Assembly: GCA_015521775.1 (NCBI GenBank)
Contig: WANN01000012.1
Location: 1 to 64,000 of the forward strand
Reading direction: 5' to 3'
From: Thermoproteaceae archaeon
GTDB taxonomy: Archaea > Thermoproteota > Thermoprotei > Thermoproteales > Thermoproteaceae
Length of the DNA: 64,000 nucleotides
The position numbers and the translations under genes are program-made. The stretch's first letter is position 1, and every line of letters begins with the position of its first letter. Under the pieces are notes generated by a model that was given only the letters and a program-made list of their open reading frames with translations, was not told the origin of the DNA and did no database searches. Below are positions 41,815-51,214 of the stretch, one piece after another.

Positions 41815-43517
41815 GTCACCACCACAGCCTCAACCCGTTTCCTCATAAGCTCGCCAAGCTCGTCCACGCTGAATGGCTCCCCCCAGTACTTGACCACCCT
41901 CTCGCCTATGTCCACGCCGAGCTCCCTCCTAAGAAGCGCCACTAGCTGGCCCGTGTAGTTGACCTCCACTGCTATCTTCCTTGCGGCCTCGGAAAGCGCC
42001 TTGAGCGCTTGATCCCTCGGCAACGGGTACAAGTCTCTGAATATGAGGGCGTTGTATCCCTGCGACGTGTCCACGAAGTCCATCACGGGCATTGCCGTGG
42101 AACCCCACACCACTAGGGTTGTCCTGGCCCCAGGAGACCCGTAGAGGGACGGCGGCTCCATCTCCCGCCTGATGTAGTCCAGCTTGCGCATCCTCTTCTC
42201 CATCATGACGCGCCTCACCTTCGGCTCGTGCCTGTCCGTTATTACGTCGCCCTTCTCGTCATGCTCGTCGCTGGTGGCTATGTGCATTCCGCCCGGAACC
42301 CCCGGCACAGTGCGCGGGGACACTCCTGTCTCGGTCAGCCTGTACCTCTTGTACTCCTCCCACACCACGGGGGACGTGACGAGGTCGCCGCGCTCCACCT
42401 TGAACCGGGACCAGTCCACCTCGCCTATGGTGGTCATGGACTCGTTGAAGTACAGGTCGGTCAGGACCATGACCGGTACCTGGTACTTCTCGGCTATGTT
42501 GAACGCGCGGGCCACCGTGTACAGGCCGTCCTCTATGGTGGTCGGCGCCAGGACCACTATGGGGAAGTCCCCCTGGGACGGGTTTATCGACATGAGGAGG
42601 TCCGCCTGCTCCGTCTCAGTCGGGAGCCCCGTGCTGGGCCCCCCGCGCTGGCCCAGGAAGACCACTACGGGGACCTCGATCATGGCCGCAAGGCCCACGG
42701 CCTCGTGCATGAGGCTGAATCCGCCCCCCGACGTGCCGGTGGCCGCCCTGACCCCCGCGTAGGAGGCCCCTATGGCCATGTTTATCGCCGCTATCTCGTC
42801 CTCGGCCTGCACAACCGACACGCCGTAGCGGGGGCCCCATTCCGCGAGGAAGTGGAGGAGGGGGCTCGCCGGGGTCATGGGGTACGCCGCGTAGAACTTC
42901 ATGCCGCTGAATAAAGCGCCGAGGGCAAGCGCCTCGGCGCCGCTGATCAAAGGCTTGGGGCTATCACGAGGGAAACTGACATTCAGCCCCCCATAGTGCT
43001 CCTCCACGTGCTTATACCCCAGCTCAGCGGCTGCCATGTTCTGCTCCACGATCTTCTCGCCCTTATCCCCGAACTCCCTCCGCAGGAGGCCCTCCAGCAC
43101 TGACAGGTCTATGCCCAGGAGGGCATACAGGGCCCCAACTGCGACCGTGTTCTTCATGATCCTGTTGCCCGCCTTCAACGCGTACTCGGTTAGGGGAACG
43201 CCTATTAGCCCCCTGCCCTCTCTCTTGACGTCGGCCGAGTCGAATATCGTCACTCTGGCCATGTCGACGTACGCGGCGAACGCGTTCTTGTTAAGCGCTA
43301 TGAGTACGTCGACCGAGTTCCAGGGGCCGTGGCTGTGGATCTTCCTGTCCGAAACCCTGACCTGGTAGAACATTGTGGGGTTGCCCTTTATGATGGAGCC
43401 GTACATCCTAAACGTGAACACGTGGAGCCCCATACGCGAGAAGGTGCTCGCGACGGTCCTGCCGGTGGACTCTACGCCCTCGCCCTGGGCACCGCTGAGA
43501 CGAATGGTCAAATCCAT
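41811..43517 (-). CDS. 2-oxoacid:ferredoxin oxidoreductase, fused gamma-alpha subunit
   Basis: 568 residues. Residues 1-about 180 are the gamma domain (LSGAQGEGVESTGRTVA); about 195-568 are the alpha domain with YPMTPASPLLHFLAEWG, the Y-P-x-T-P motif that distinguishes these two-subunit OFORs, and ATGTSGGGFSLMHEAVGLA. The fused layout is the Sulfolobus/Aeropyrum type. TATA (TTTAAAAAG region on the minus strand) is 24 nt upstream of the ATG. First gene of the OFOR pair, divergent from fumC. Confidence 0.93.
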   Translation of the reverse strand: MDLTIRLSGAQGEGVESTGRTVASTFSRMGLHVFTFRMYGSIIKGNPTMFYQVRVSDRKIHSHGPWNSVDVLIALNKNAFAAYVDMARVTIFDSADVKREGRGLIGVPLTEYALKAGNRIMKNTVAVGALYALLGIDLSVLEGLLRREFGDKGEKIVEQNMAAAELGYKHVEEHYGGLNVSFPRDSPKPLISGAEALALGALFSGMKFYAAYPMTPASPLLHFLAEWGPRYGVSVVQAEDEIAAINMAIGASYAGVRAATGTSGGGFSLMHEAVGLAAMIEVPVVVFLGQRGGPSTGLPTETEQADLLMSINPSQGDFPIVVLAPTTIEDGLYTVARAFNIAEKYQVPVMVLTDLYFNESMTTIGEVDWSRFKVERGDLVTSPVVWEEYKRYRLTETGVSPRTVPGVPGGMHIATSDEHDEKGDVITDRHEPKVRRVMMEKRMRKLDYIRREMEPPSLYGSPGARTTLVVWGSTAMPVMDFVDTSQGYNALIFRDLYPLPRDQALKALSEAARKIAVEVNYTGQLVALLRRELGVDIGERVVKYWGEPFSVDELGELMRKRVEAVVVT

Positions 43518-43594
43518 AATTATAGTTCAGTCGATATTACTTTTTAAATAAAGCAACGCCAAAAGCATTATTATTCGTAATCCCAAATGTCGAC

Positions 43595-44902
43595 ATGACG
43601 TACACAGAGGAGGCCAAGAAGATATTCGAATTCGTGGGCCTTAGATTCCCCAGAGAGGTAATATGGGGGATGGGCATGGCTAAGTGGGCGGCGGCACTGG
43701 CCAACGTGGAGCTTGGTGCGCTGCCAGAAGATCTGGGGAAAGCCATTGCCGACGTGGCGCTGGAGCTGGCCGAGGGCCGCTACGACGACCGCATAGTGGT
43801 CGAGCCTTTCCAGACGGGGTCGGGCACAGCGCTGAACATGAACGTTAATGAGGTCATTGCGGAGGAGGCCGCGAGGCGTCTGGGGCGGCCAGTGCACCCC
43901 AACGACCACGTGAACAAGTCCCAGTCCTCAAATGACGTCGTGCCTACAGCCGTAAGGCTGGCCGCGGCCAGGGCAGTGCACGAATCCGTGATCCCGAATT
44001 ACAACGAGTTGGTGGGGCGGCTCGAGGCTCTGGGAGACGAACATGGGCGCGTGGTGAGGGCCGGGAGGACCCACCTACGTGACGCGCTGCCCACCACGCT
44101 TGGACAGGCGTTCAAGGCCTACGCGGACATGTTGAGACGGGACTTCGCCGTGTTAAAGAGCGCCCTACAGCAGATATACAGGGTGCCGCTGGGCGGCACT
44201 ATGGTTGGAACTGGCTGGGGAGCGCCTAGGGGGTTCGACCGTAGGGCCGTAGACCATTTGCAGAGGGCCACCGGGCTGCCCCTGGAGCCCATGGACAACA
44301 AGTCGCCCGCCATGAGGTCCCTAACGGACCTGGTCAACCTCACGGGCGCGTTGAGGGGCATCGCCCTGGACCTGGTCAAGATGGGGCAGGACCTCCGCAT
44401 AATGTACTCGGGCCCCTTCACGGGCCTCGACGAGGTCAAGATGGGGCAAACAGTCCCAGGCTCCTCATTCATGCCCGGCAAGGAGAACCCCGTGGCCGTC
44501 GAGGCGGTCATGCTGGCCTCGGCGCAGGTCATGGGCCTCGATGCCGCTTCTGCCATGGCCAACACGCTGGGCGAGCTGGAGCTGAACATGGGCATTCCCT
44601 TAGTGGGGTACAATGCCGTTATGGCGGCCAAACTCGTGGGTGGTGCTATGGGCAAACTGTCGCGCCTCGTGTTGCCCTCGGTTACCCCTAACGTTGAGAG
44701 GATGCGCATGTACGCCGAGTCGAGCGCCGCCTTGATCGGCGCCTTGAAGGACGCCGTGGGCTACGACGCCGCTTCTAGAATCGCCAGGCGGCTGGCCGAG
44801 GGCGGCACTGTTAGGGACGTGCTGAGGGAGTTCGGATATGGCGATGAGGACATACGCAGGTTGGTGGACGAGATGGCCGGGGTGGGCCAGGACCATGGCT
44901 AG
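43595..44902 (+). CDS. fumC: Fumarate hydratase, class II
   Basis: 435-residue iron-independent fumarase of the aspartase/fumarase superfamily. QTGSGTALNMNVNEV near residue 86, KSQSSNDVVPTAVRLA near 108, AGRTHLRDALPTTLGQ near 150 and the catalytic loop GSSFMPGKENPVAVE near 288. Argininosuccinate lyase and adenylosuccinate lyase are excluded by the GSGTxxNMNVNEV block. TATA (CATTATTATTC) is 25 nt upstream. Together with aconitase and OFOR it forms a citric-acid-cycle cluster. Confidence 0.93.
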   Translation: MTYTEEAKKIFEFVGLRFPREVIWGMGMAKWAAALANVELGALPEDLGKAIADVALELAEGRYDDRIVVEPFQTGSGTALNMNVNEVIAEEAARRLGRPVHPNDHVNKSQSSNDVVPTAVRLAAARAVHESVIPNYNELVGRLEALGDEHGRVVRAGRTHLRDALPTTLGQAFKAYADMLRRDFAVLKSALQQIYRVPLGGTMVGTGWGAPRGFDRRAVDHLQRATGLPLEPMDNKSPAMRSLTDLVNLTGALRGIALDLVKMGQDLRIMYSGPFTGLDEVKMGQTVPGSSFMPGKENPVAVEAVMLASAQVMGLDAASAMANTLGELELNMGIPLVGYNAVMAAKLVGGAMGKLSRLVLPSVTPNVERMRMYAESSAALIGALKDAVGYDAASRIARRLAEGGTVRDVLREFGYGDEDIRRLVDEMAGVGQDHG

Positions 44903-47631
44903 TCCCAGAACGCGCGGGTCCGCGCGTACTGCCTCTCCGCCTCGAGTATGTTGGCCCAGAGCTCGTCCTCGTTGGACGAGGACGAGAGGACCCTCATGGC
45001 CGTGTGGGGGCCAACCCCGTGGGCCAGCTGGGCCAGTACGCCCAGCCTCCCGTACTGCAGGGTCACCGTAGCGCTGAGCCTAAGGCCGTCCATAAGCCTC
45101 TGCTCCTCCTTGGTCATCCTCATGCGCCTCCGGAACTTCGCCAGGAGCGCCTTGGCCCCGTCCCCGTCAATGCCCTTTAGCACTGCGAGGGCTCCAGATC
45201 CGCAGTTGGGGCACGAGGGACGGTCGGGCATGTATGTTGCCTTCAGCGTCATGATGGCCCCGCAGCTTAGGCACATGAGGTTGACCTCGCGGCTCAACAC
45301 GCGTCTCTTAACGAGCTCCCTCAACATGGCCTGGGACCCCCTTTCCACGGCGAAGTCGTAGCCCACCCCCTCGAACAGTATGGGCTCGTCTATCGGCAGC
45401 GGCGACTGGAAGTACCTGTCCACGAGCATGGTCCTGCCCTCCCTCACCGATGAGACAAACTCAAGGAGACGGGCCAGGTCGATCTTCTCGACTATTATCT
45501 CCCTCATGGTCTCCATGCCCGGCAGGTCATCCATGTACACGTCCACGAGCCTCTGCGGCACGTCTGACACGTCCCGCCTCACCAAGCCCATCCTGCGCGC
45601 CACCTGGAGAAAGCGGTACCTGAACAGTTTCGAGGAGCGCACAGCGTTCGTCACGGTCCTCACTATGTAGTTGTCGTCCCTACGGAAAGCGTCTAGCAGT
45701 ATGTCGGGGCGCGGCCTGTCCCTAAAAAGGAGGAGCACCCTGTACGGGTCGGCGCGGTACCCCACTGGCCCCAGAACGGAGGAGAGGTGATGCGACAGGT
45801 ACATGCCCAGCGCCTCGTTGCCCTTGCTGCCAAGACACGCGTGAACCACGGCGTACTTGTCATGCCTACTTATGAGGGCCCTGTCGGGGCCGGGGATCAG
45901 CGATGGGTCGAGGGCCCCAGTAGCCTCAAGCTCCTCGCCCCTCCGCCTACACACGTCCTGCGCTATGCTGTAGGGGACCGGGATCTCCTCCCCTATCCAG
46001 CTTGGGAGGGCCCCGACCACGTCGGTGTCGGGATAAAGCAGTACTGACGACTCGCCCACACGGGACACAACCCACGTCCTTCCACCCAGGATTATCCTGT
46101 CGCCAGGATTTATGGAATACACGAACTCCTCGTCCAACTCCCCGACCACCCTGCCGCTTGCGTCGTCCACGGCCCTGTACTTCTTCTGGTCCGGTATCAC
46201 GGACACGTTCTCGAAGTAGTATCTTATGGATCCCCTACGGGGGGCCAGACGCTCGCCGTCTACCAGGAGGAGCCTGTGGCGCGCCGAATACTCCACGGCG
46301 GCTCGTACGTCGTCTAGCGTGATGTCGCGGTAGGGGTGTGCCCTCGAGATGACGGCGTGGGCCTCCTCAACAGTGATGTGGCGGCCGTCGAGCCTCGCGT
46401 CGAGGGCCAGCCCGACCAGCTGGTGCACCAACACGTCCAGCGCGTTCTCGTGGTACTCCATCTCGCCGCTTATGTTGCGTCCAAGCGCGGCGTCCACAAT
46501 GGACATGGATTCCAGTCTGTCCTCAGGCGACAGGGCCATGACCACGCCCCTGCTGGGCGCGTCCAGCCTATGGCCAGAACGCCCAACCCGCTGCAACAAC
46601 CTAGACACTTGCCTCGGCGACCCATATTGGATCACCAGATCTATGTGGCCTATGTCTATCCCCAACTCGAGGCTCGAGGTGGACACCACGAGCCTTACCT
46701 TGCCAGATTTAAGGAGCTCCTCCACATGCGTCCTCTCGTCCCTGCTAAGCGAGCCGTGGTGCACCGCCACGGCCTCGCCCATCAGGGCCTTGAGCTTCGA
46801 CCCGAGGAACTCTGCTGTGTCCCTAGTATTGGCGAAAAGGAGGACGTTCCTATGCGTCTCAGCGAGCCCAACTATACGTCTCAGCCTAGCCGCCGTGTCC
46901 ACGGGCACGCCTATCCTCGCTGCCAGCTCGCCGTCCGCCTCAGTAGGCTCCACGTACTCGACGTCCACCAGGTATTCCTTGTCCAGGGACACGTCTATCA
47001 CCTTCACGGGCCTGCCCGTGCCGGCCAGGAACCCGGCCGCCCTCTCGGGGTCCTCCACAGTGGCGGATAGGCCTATCCTCTGATGCGTAGGCGACAGCAG
47101 GGAGAGCCTCTCCAGCCCAAGCGCAAGCTGCGCCCCCCTCTTGCTTGTCACGAGCTCGTGGACCTCGTCTATGACCACGAAACGGGTGCACCTAAGCGCA
47201 TCCCGGAGGCGCCTCAAGAGGAGCACCACTTGGAGGGTCTCCGGCGTTGTGACAAGCACGTGAGGCGCTACTTGTGTCTGGCGCCTTTTGACGCCCGCAG
47301 GCGTGTCGCTGTGTCTGACCTCTAGCCTAATGCCCAAATCACCGGCTATGTTAGCCATCCTCCTGAATATGTCCCTGTTAAGCGATCTGAGGGGAGTTAT
47401 GTAAAGCACGTAGATGCAGTTATCCAGACCGTCCTCAAGGAGCCTCGAGAATATGGGGAAAAGCGCTGCCTCGGTCTTGCCCGTGCCTGTGGGCGCTATT
47501 ATGAGCACGTTTCTGCCCTCCAGAACCGCTGGGATTGCCCTTTCCTGGACGGGCGTGGGCTCCACGTACCCGTACCTCCCCATGACGCCCCTTAGTCGGC
47601 CATGCAACAGACCAAAGACGCCCACACCCAT
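44899..47631 (-). CDS. Lhr-type superfamily 2 helicase
   Basis: 910 residues. Q motif and Walker A are in VQERAIPAV and IAPTGTGKTEAALFP near residue 45, box II is VIDEVHELV near 154, motif III is GLSATVEDPERAAGFLAG near 188, and motif VI is LLQRVGRSGHRLDAP near 345. The C-terminal half has the Lhr winged-helix/core domain and a four-Cys zinc site (CLSCG...CPNCG, about 800-825). Lhr-family helicases act in DNA repair, recombination or RNA metabolism. The 3' end overlaps fumC by 4 nt. Confidence 0.9.
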   Translation of the reverse strand: MGVGVFGLLHGRLRGVMGRYGYVEPTPVQERAIPAVLEGRNVLIIAPTGTGKTEAALFPIFSRLLEDGLDNCIYVLYITPLRSLNRDIFRRMANIAGDLGIRLEVRHSDTPAGVKRRQTQVAPHVLVTTPETLQVVLLLRRLRDALRCTRFVVIDEVHELVTSKRGAQLALGLERLSLLSPTHQRIGLSATVEDPERAAGFLAGTGRPVKVIDVSLDKEYLVDVEYVEPTEADGELAARIGVPVDTAARLRRIVGLAETHRNVLLFANTRDTAEFLGSKLKALMGEAVAVHHGSLSRDERTHVEELLKSGKVRLVVSTSSLELGIDIGHIDLVIQYGSPRQVSRLLQRVGRSGHRLDAPSRGVVMALSPEDRLESMSIVDAALGRNISGEMEYHENALDVLVHQLVGLALDARLDGRHITVEEAHAVISRAHPYRDITLDDVRAAVEYSARHRLLLVDGERLAPRRGSIRYYFENVSVIPDQKKYRAVDDASGRVVGELDEEFVYSINPGDRIILGGRTWVVSRVGESSVLLYPDTDVVGALPSWIGEEIPVPYSIAQDVCRRRGEELEATGALDPSLIPGPDRALISRHDKYAVVHACLGSKGNEALGMYLSHHLSSVLGPVGYRADPYRVLLLFRDRPRPDILLDAFRRDDNYIVRTVTNAVRSSKLFRYRFLQVARRMGLVRRDVSDVPQRLVDVYMDDLPGMETMREIIVEKIDLARLLEFVSSVREGRTMLVDRYFQSPLPIDEPILFEGVGYDFAVERGSQAMLRELVKRRVLSREVNLMCLSCGAIMTLKATYMPDRPSCPNCGSGALAVLKGIDGDGAKALLAKFRRRMRMTKEEQRLMDGLRLSATVTLQYGRLGVLAQLAHGVGPHTAMRVLSSSSNEDELWANILEAERQYARTRAFWD

Positions 47632-47705
47632 CGCCCCGCGCTGGGAATATCAGCATTGCGCCCCCGATACGGGGCACATATATATGGGGGGACTAAACCA
47701 CGGCC

Positions 47706-48008
47706 ATGGGAAGCCCGCGCAGGGTACGCCTAATAGAGTCGGAGGGCCGATACATATACTCTGTGGACGTTTTCAGGGACGGCCACCTGTGCGAGGGCGA
47801 GTACGTTGAGGGGCACGTGGACGACAGGCACTCAGTGAGGATCCACAGGTATCGGACAGGTCTCGGCACCGTGGAGGTCGTGATAAGCAGCTACAAGGGG
47901 AGGCCGCAGGTAGTCACGGCGAGGCTCATAGCAGAGAGGCCGCTCAGCACAGACGAAGTGGAGGCATTCCTGGACAGGGTTGTGGACGAGAAATGCGCCT
48001 CCTCGTAA
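47706..48008 (+). CDS. Small uncharacterised protein
   Basis: 100 residues, beta-rich with many charged residues (RRVRLIESEGRYIYSVDVFRDG, VEVVISSYKGRPQVVTARLIAE), ending in Cys-Ala-Ser-Ser. TATA (CATATATATGG, about 47678-47688) is 24 nt upstream of the ATG. The next gene overlaps it by 16 nt, so the two are co-translated. No family recognised. Confidence 0.6.
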   Translation: MGSPRRVRLIESEGRYIYSVDVFRDGHLCEGEYVEGHVDDRHSVRIHRYRTGLGTVEVVISSYKGRPQVVTARLIAERPLSTDEVEAFLDRVVDEKCASS

Positions 48009-48499
48009 TAGTATACGTAGATACAGATGACGAGGAGCTGGAGAGGTTCGTCGATAGGGCAATCGAGAGGGTCGGGTTAAGGGTGCTGCCGCATGTCGCC
48101 GTGTCGTGGAGGGACCGGACATCTGTGGAGAGGGAGCTCTACCGCATAAAGGAGAGGGCTGTGAGCCGCATGGAGAGGCACGGCACTAGGGCGGTCCTGG
48201 AAACAGCCGTGTTGCAGCTAACCGACGATCAGTACAACTCAGTGAGGCACATGGTCCGACGCAGGGTCGATGAGGCCGCTGCGGCCATGTTAAGCGAGGC
48301 GAGGATGCTCCTCAGCAGGCTCCGCGGGGCCAGGTCCCGGGGAGCGCAGCTCGCCGAGAGGTATAGGAGGCTCACTAGGGACGTGGAGAGGCTGGCCAAC
48401 GCTGCGCTTGCCCTAGACACGAGGAGCCCCATGCTCGACGAGCTGATCAAAGTAATGGAAGAGGTGAGAATAGAAATGAGGAGAGTTCTCAGACGCTAG
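47993..48499 (+). CDS. Helical, possibly coiled-coil, uncharacterised protein
   Basis: 168 residues. A short alpha/beta N-terminus (MRLLVIVYVDTDDEELERF) is followed by about 120 residues that are almost entirely charged and helical, with heptad-like spacing (residues about 85-165), so a coiled coil is likely. It overlaps the upstream gene by 16 nt and the convergent surface-protein gene by 4 nt. No family recognised; function unknown. Confidence 0.65.
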   Translation: MRLLVIVYVDTDDEELERFVDRAIERVGLRVLPHVAVSWRDRTSVERELYRIKERAVSRMERHGTRAVLETAVLQLTDDQYNSVRHMVRRRVDEAAAAMLSEARMLLSRLRGARSRGAQLAERYRRLTRDVERLANAALALDTRSPMLDELIKVMEEVRIEMRRVLRR

Positions 48500-50421
48500 A
48501 AGGTCTCCACCTTTACTGTTCCCCGCCTCCTCTTCACGGCCTTGGTGAACCCAAGCATCGTGGCCCCCGCCAGCAGGCCCAACAAAGCGATCTTCAGGTG
48601 GTCGCCGGTTATATAGTACCCGCCGCCCAACGTTGCCAGTATGTCGGTCCCCACAGTGAACTCGCCGCCATCGGCCACAGATATGACCGACCGGCCGACC
48701 ACCCGGCCGCCGCTCACAACCTGCACATCATACTTGCCGCTTACAATGCCGCTAAACGTGGCCACGCCCAGCTCGTCCGTGAAGGCCTCCGCCACCACCA
48801 TGTCGCCCAACATAAGCTTCACCTGGGCCCCCGCAATGGGCTGAGAGCGGGCGCCCACCACCCTTACCTTCACCTCGCCGACCTTGATCCCCGCATCTAT
48901 GGGGTTGGCGGTGAGCCCCTTGATAAGCACGCTTCCCACCTCGACGCCCCTGAACCTCACGGTCGCCGTTACCTCTCCCGGCCTATAGACGTGTATCTTG
49001 GCCATGCCGTCGGTCACAGGGACAACGCTGCCGTTGGCGACGACGTCAATGCCCTCCACGCCGCGCGGCACCACAAGCGTCACGGGCGACCACTCTATGC
49101 GGAAAGTGTAGTTGCCCGGCTCCCTGTTGTCCCCCAGCTGGGCTATTATGTACGCCTCTGAGCCGTCGCTGCTTATACCCACAAACCTGAAGTACGTGCC
49201 CCATGGCCATTCGGCGTCCGTCATTGAGGATACCTTGACGCCGCTTGGGGTCTCTATGTCCAGCACCCTTGCTATCTCTGGGAGGCGCAGCACCACGCTG
49301 GTCCACTTCCCGAACACCAGGTCGTCGAGCCCCACTGAGACCACAGCCCCCTCCTCGTTCCAGTACACGTATGCGGGCTTGTAGACCAGAGGGACGTAGA
49401 TTGCGGTTGCGGGTACATCCATGTCGTTTACTATACTGAAGGAGTCGCCGTACACTATGGCCACCTTGGTAAACGAGGTGTACGTCCATACTGGAGGCAC
49501 AAGATAGCTTATACTCCTAATGATCCTGGATCTATCGCTGGCATCCACAACGTCCACGAGTGCCCCCTCTATCCTCACACCGCCGACCTCCCTCTCGCCC
49601 CTAACGCCTATCCTGGCCGTATGTATGAGGACAACGTACCCTAACAGTCTCCAGCCCTCGGGGAGGCCGACCTCGCTCCCAGACACATCTACGGCGTCAT
49701 TCGGATTGACGTTTACAGGGACCTCCTCGAGACTCTTCACCAACATGGCGCTGGGCAGTTTGAGGTCGCCGCCGTACTCCACCGCAATTACGTACCCTCC
49801 AGGCGGCGCCTCCTCTATGACGACGAGTTTCGGCTCCACCCGGAACCTGGCCCCCTCCACCTCGTGTATTGGGCGGCCCTCCCCATTAACGACGCCGAGC
49901 ACGCCAAAGGGCGCGTAGTTGTCTATTGAGAACCTCACCAGCATGTCGATTCCCCTGTCAGCTAGGGAGGGGTCCGGCCAGGACAGCGCTATGCGGTTTC
50001 TCTGGCCTTCAACAAGCTCGACATACTTGACCTTGGAAAACACCCTGCTTATCCTGGCCACCACCTCGACCTTCTCCCTCCCGTTGTTAGATATCACTAT
50101 CCTGCGCGCGTCCGGCAACACGACGATCTTGGTCCCCCCGCCTGCCTTTTCGTAGAGCACCGTGCCATCTGCAGTGACGGTGACCGTGGGGTAGACCTTG
50201 TCCAGCTCTATTATTATTTCCTTGAGCTTGTAGCCCGGCGCAGGCGCCAGACCCGGCTTCCCAATCTCGACGGTTCCCCCTCCAGGTATCGTGAATACCT
50301 CTTCGGTGGCCACTACGGCCACGTACTCCACCTTGCCATAGTACGGCACCACGACGGGCCCGGCATACGCAACTATGGACAGCGCCAATACCGCTAGAAG
50401 TAGGGGTACGTGCCTGTACAT
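48496..50421 (-). CDS. Large membrane-anchored extracellular protein
   Basis: 641 residues. N-terminal signal peptide (about residues 1-21, hydrophobic LLLAVLALSIVAYAGP) and a C-terminal transmembrane helix (about 612-630, LKIALLGLLAGATMLGF) followed by a basic tail, so the bulk lies outside the membrane. The ectodomain is beta-rich with Ig-like repeats; near 520-590, VKVRVVGARSQPIAGAQVKL and FTDELGVATFSG form a carboxypeptidase-regulatory/Cna-B-like unit. A surface or S-layer-associated role is inferred. TATA CCTATAAATT is about 25 nt upstream of the ATG. Confidence 0.78.
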   Translation of the reverse strand: MYRHVPLLLAVLALSIVAYAGPVVVPYYGKVEYVAVVATEEVFTIPGGGTVEIGKPGLAPAPGYKLKEIIIELDKVYPTVTVTADGTVLYEKAGGGTKIVVLPDARRIVISNNGREKVEVVARISRVFSKVKYVELVEGQRNRIALSWPDPSLADRGIDMLVRFSIDNYAPFGVLGVVNGEGRPIHEVEGARFRVEPKLVVIEEAPPGGYVIAVEYGGDLKLPSAMLVKSLEEVPVNVNPNDAVDVSGSEVGLPEGWRLLGYVVLIHTARIGVRGEREVGGVRIEGALVDVVDASDRSRIIRSISYLVPPVWTYTSFTKVAIVYGDSFSIVNDMDVPATAIYVPLVYKPAYVYWNEEGAVVSVGLDDLVFGKWTSVVLRLPEIARVLDIETPSGVKVSSMTDAEWPWGTYFRFVGISSDGSEAYIIAQLGDNREPGNYTFRIEWSPVTLVVPRGVEGIDVVANGSVVPVTDGMAKIHVYRPGEVTATVRFRGVEVGSVLIKGLTANPIDAGIKVGEVKVRVVGARSQPIAGAQVKLMLGDMVVAEAFTDELGVATFSGIVSGKYDVQVVSGGRVVGRSVISVADGGEFTVGTDILATLGGGYYITGDHLKIALLGLLAGATMLGFTKAVKRRRGTVKVETF

Positions 50422-50467
50422 GAACTCGCGGGGCCCCGCCCAATTTATAGGAAACGGACATGTTCAG

Positions 50468-51145
50468 TCATTCTATCAAGTATACGCCGCCTCCGGTGCC
50501 GACCACCACTGTGATCCTACCGCCGTAATTCGCGAATATGCCGCTGTCGACGACGCCCGGTATCCCCTTTATCGCCCTCTCCGTGTTGTCGTCGACCTCG
50601 TTACAGGGGCGCCAGTCCAGTATGTAGTTGCCGTTGTCAGTAACCACTGGGCCCAACTTTCCTGTGCCCCTACGCAGCGATGCCTCCCCACACATCTCAG
50701 ACTCTATCTCGTGTGCCACCACTGGCCACGCATATGGGACCACCTCCACAGGCACGGGGGAATTTGTCGGTACCCTGTCCACAACCTTGGACTCATCTAC
50801 TATAACCACGAACCTCCTGGACCAATAGTCCACGATCTTTTCCCTAACTAGCGCCGCTCCCCCACCCTTGATGAGGACACGCCCATCGGACCTCACCTCA
50901 TCTGCTCCGTCCACAGCGACGTCGATCCTATCGACCTGCCATGGGTACCTGATGAGGTCGGCGAGACCTCTACGGGCGGCGTACTGCTCTATGTCCACTG
51001 ACGTGGGGACCAGCAGCACCCGTGGCCGTACATGTGACAGCAGGTCCACGAACCTGTACATGGTGGTCCCGCTTCCAAGTCCAACCACCATCCCGTCAGC
51101 TATGTAGTCCATTGCCCTTTTAGCGGCCGCCATCCTCGGGTCCAT
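50468..51145 (-). CDS. rpiA: Ribose-5-phosphate isomerase A
   Basis: 225 residues. GLGSGTTMYRFVDLL near residue 22 (phosphate loop), AVDGADEVRSDGRVLIKGGGAALVREKIV near 80 (catalytic Asp, Glu and Lys) and the C-terminal VDSGIFANYGGRITVVVGT identify RpiA. It interconverts ribose and ribulose 5-phosphates; with HxlB it fits pentose supply by the reversed ribulose monophosphate pathway. TATA (CATAAATCC on the minus strand) is about 26 nt upstream of the ATG. Confidence 0.94.
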   Translation of the reverse strand: MDPRMAAAKRAMDYIADGMVVGLGSGTTMYRFVDLLSHVRPRVLLVPTSVDIEQYAARRGLADLIRYPWQVDRIDVAVDGADEVRSDGRVLIKGGGAALVREKIVDYWSRRFVVIVDESKVVDRVPTNSPVPVEVVPYAWPVVAHEIESEMCGEASLRRGTGKLGPVVTDNGNYILDWRPCNEVDDNTERAIKGIPGVVDSGIFANYGGRITVVVGTGGGVYLIE

Positions 51146-51214
51146 CGCCCCACATAAGGCCAGGATTTATGTGCTTTGGTAGGGCGACTTTTATTTCCCG
51201 GCAGTATTTCTGCT

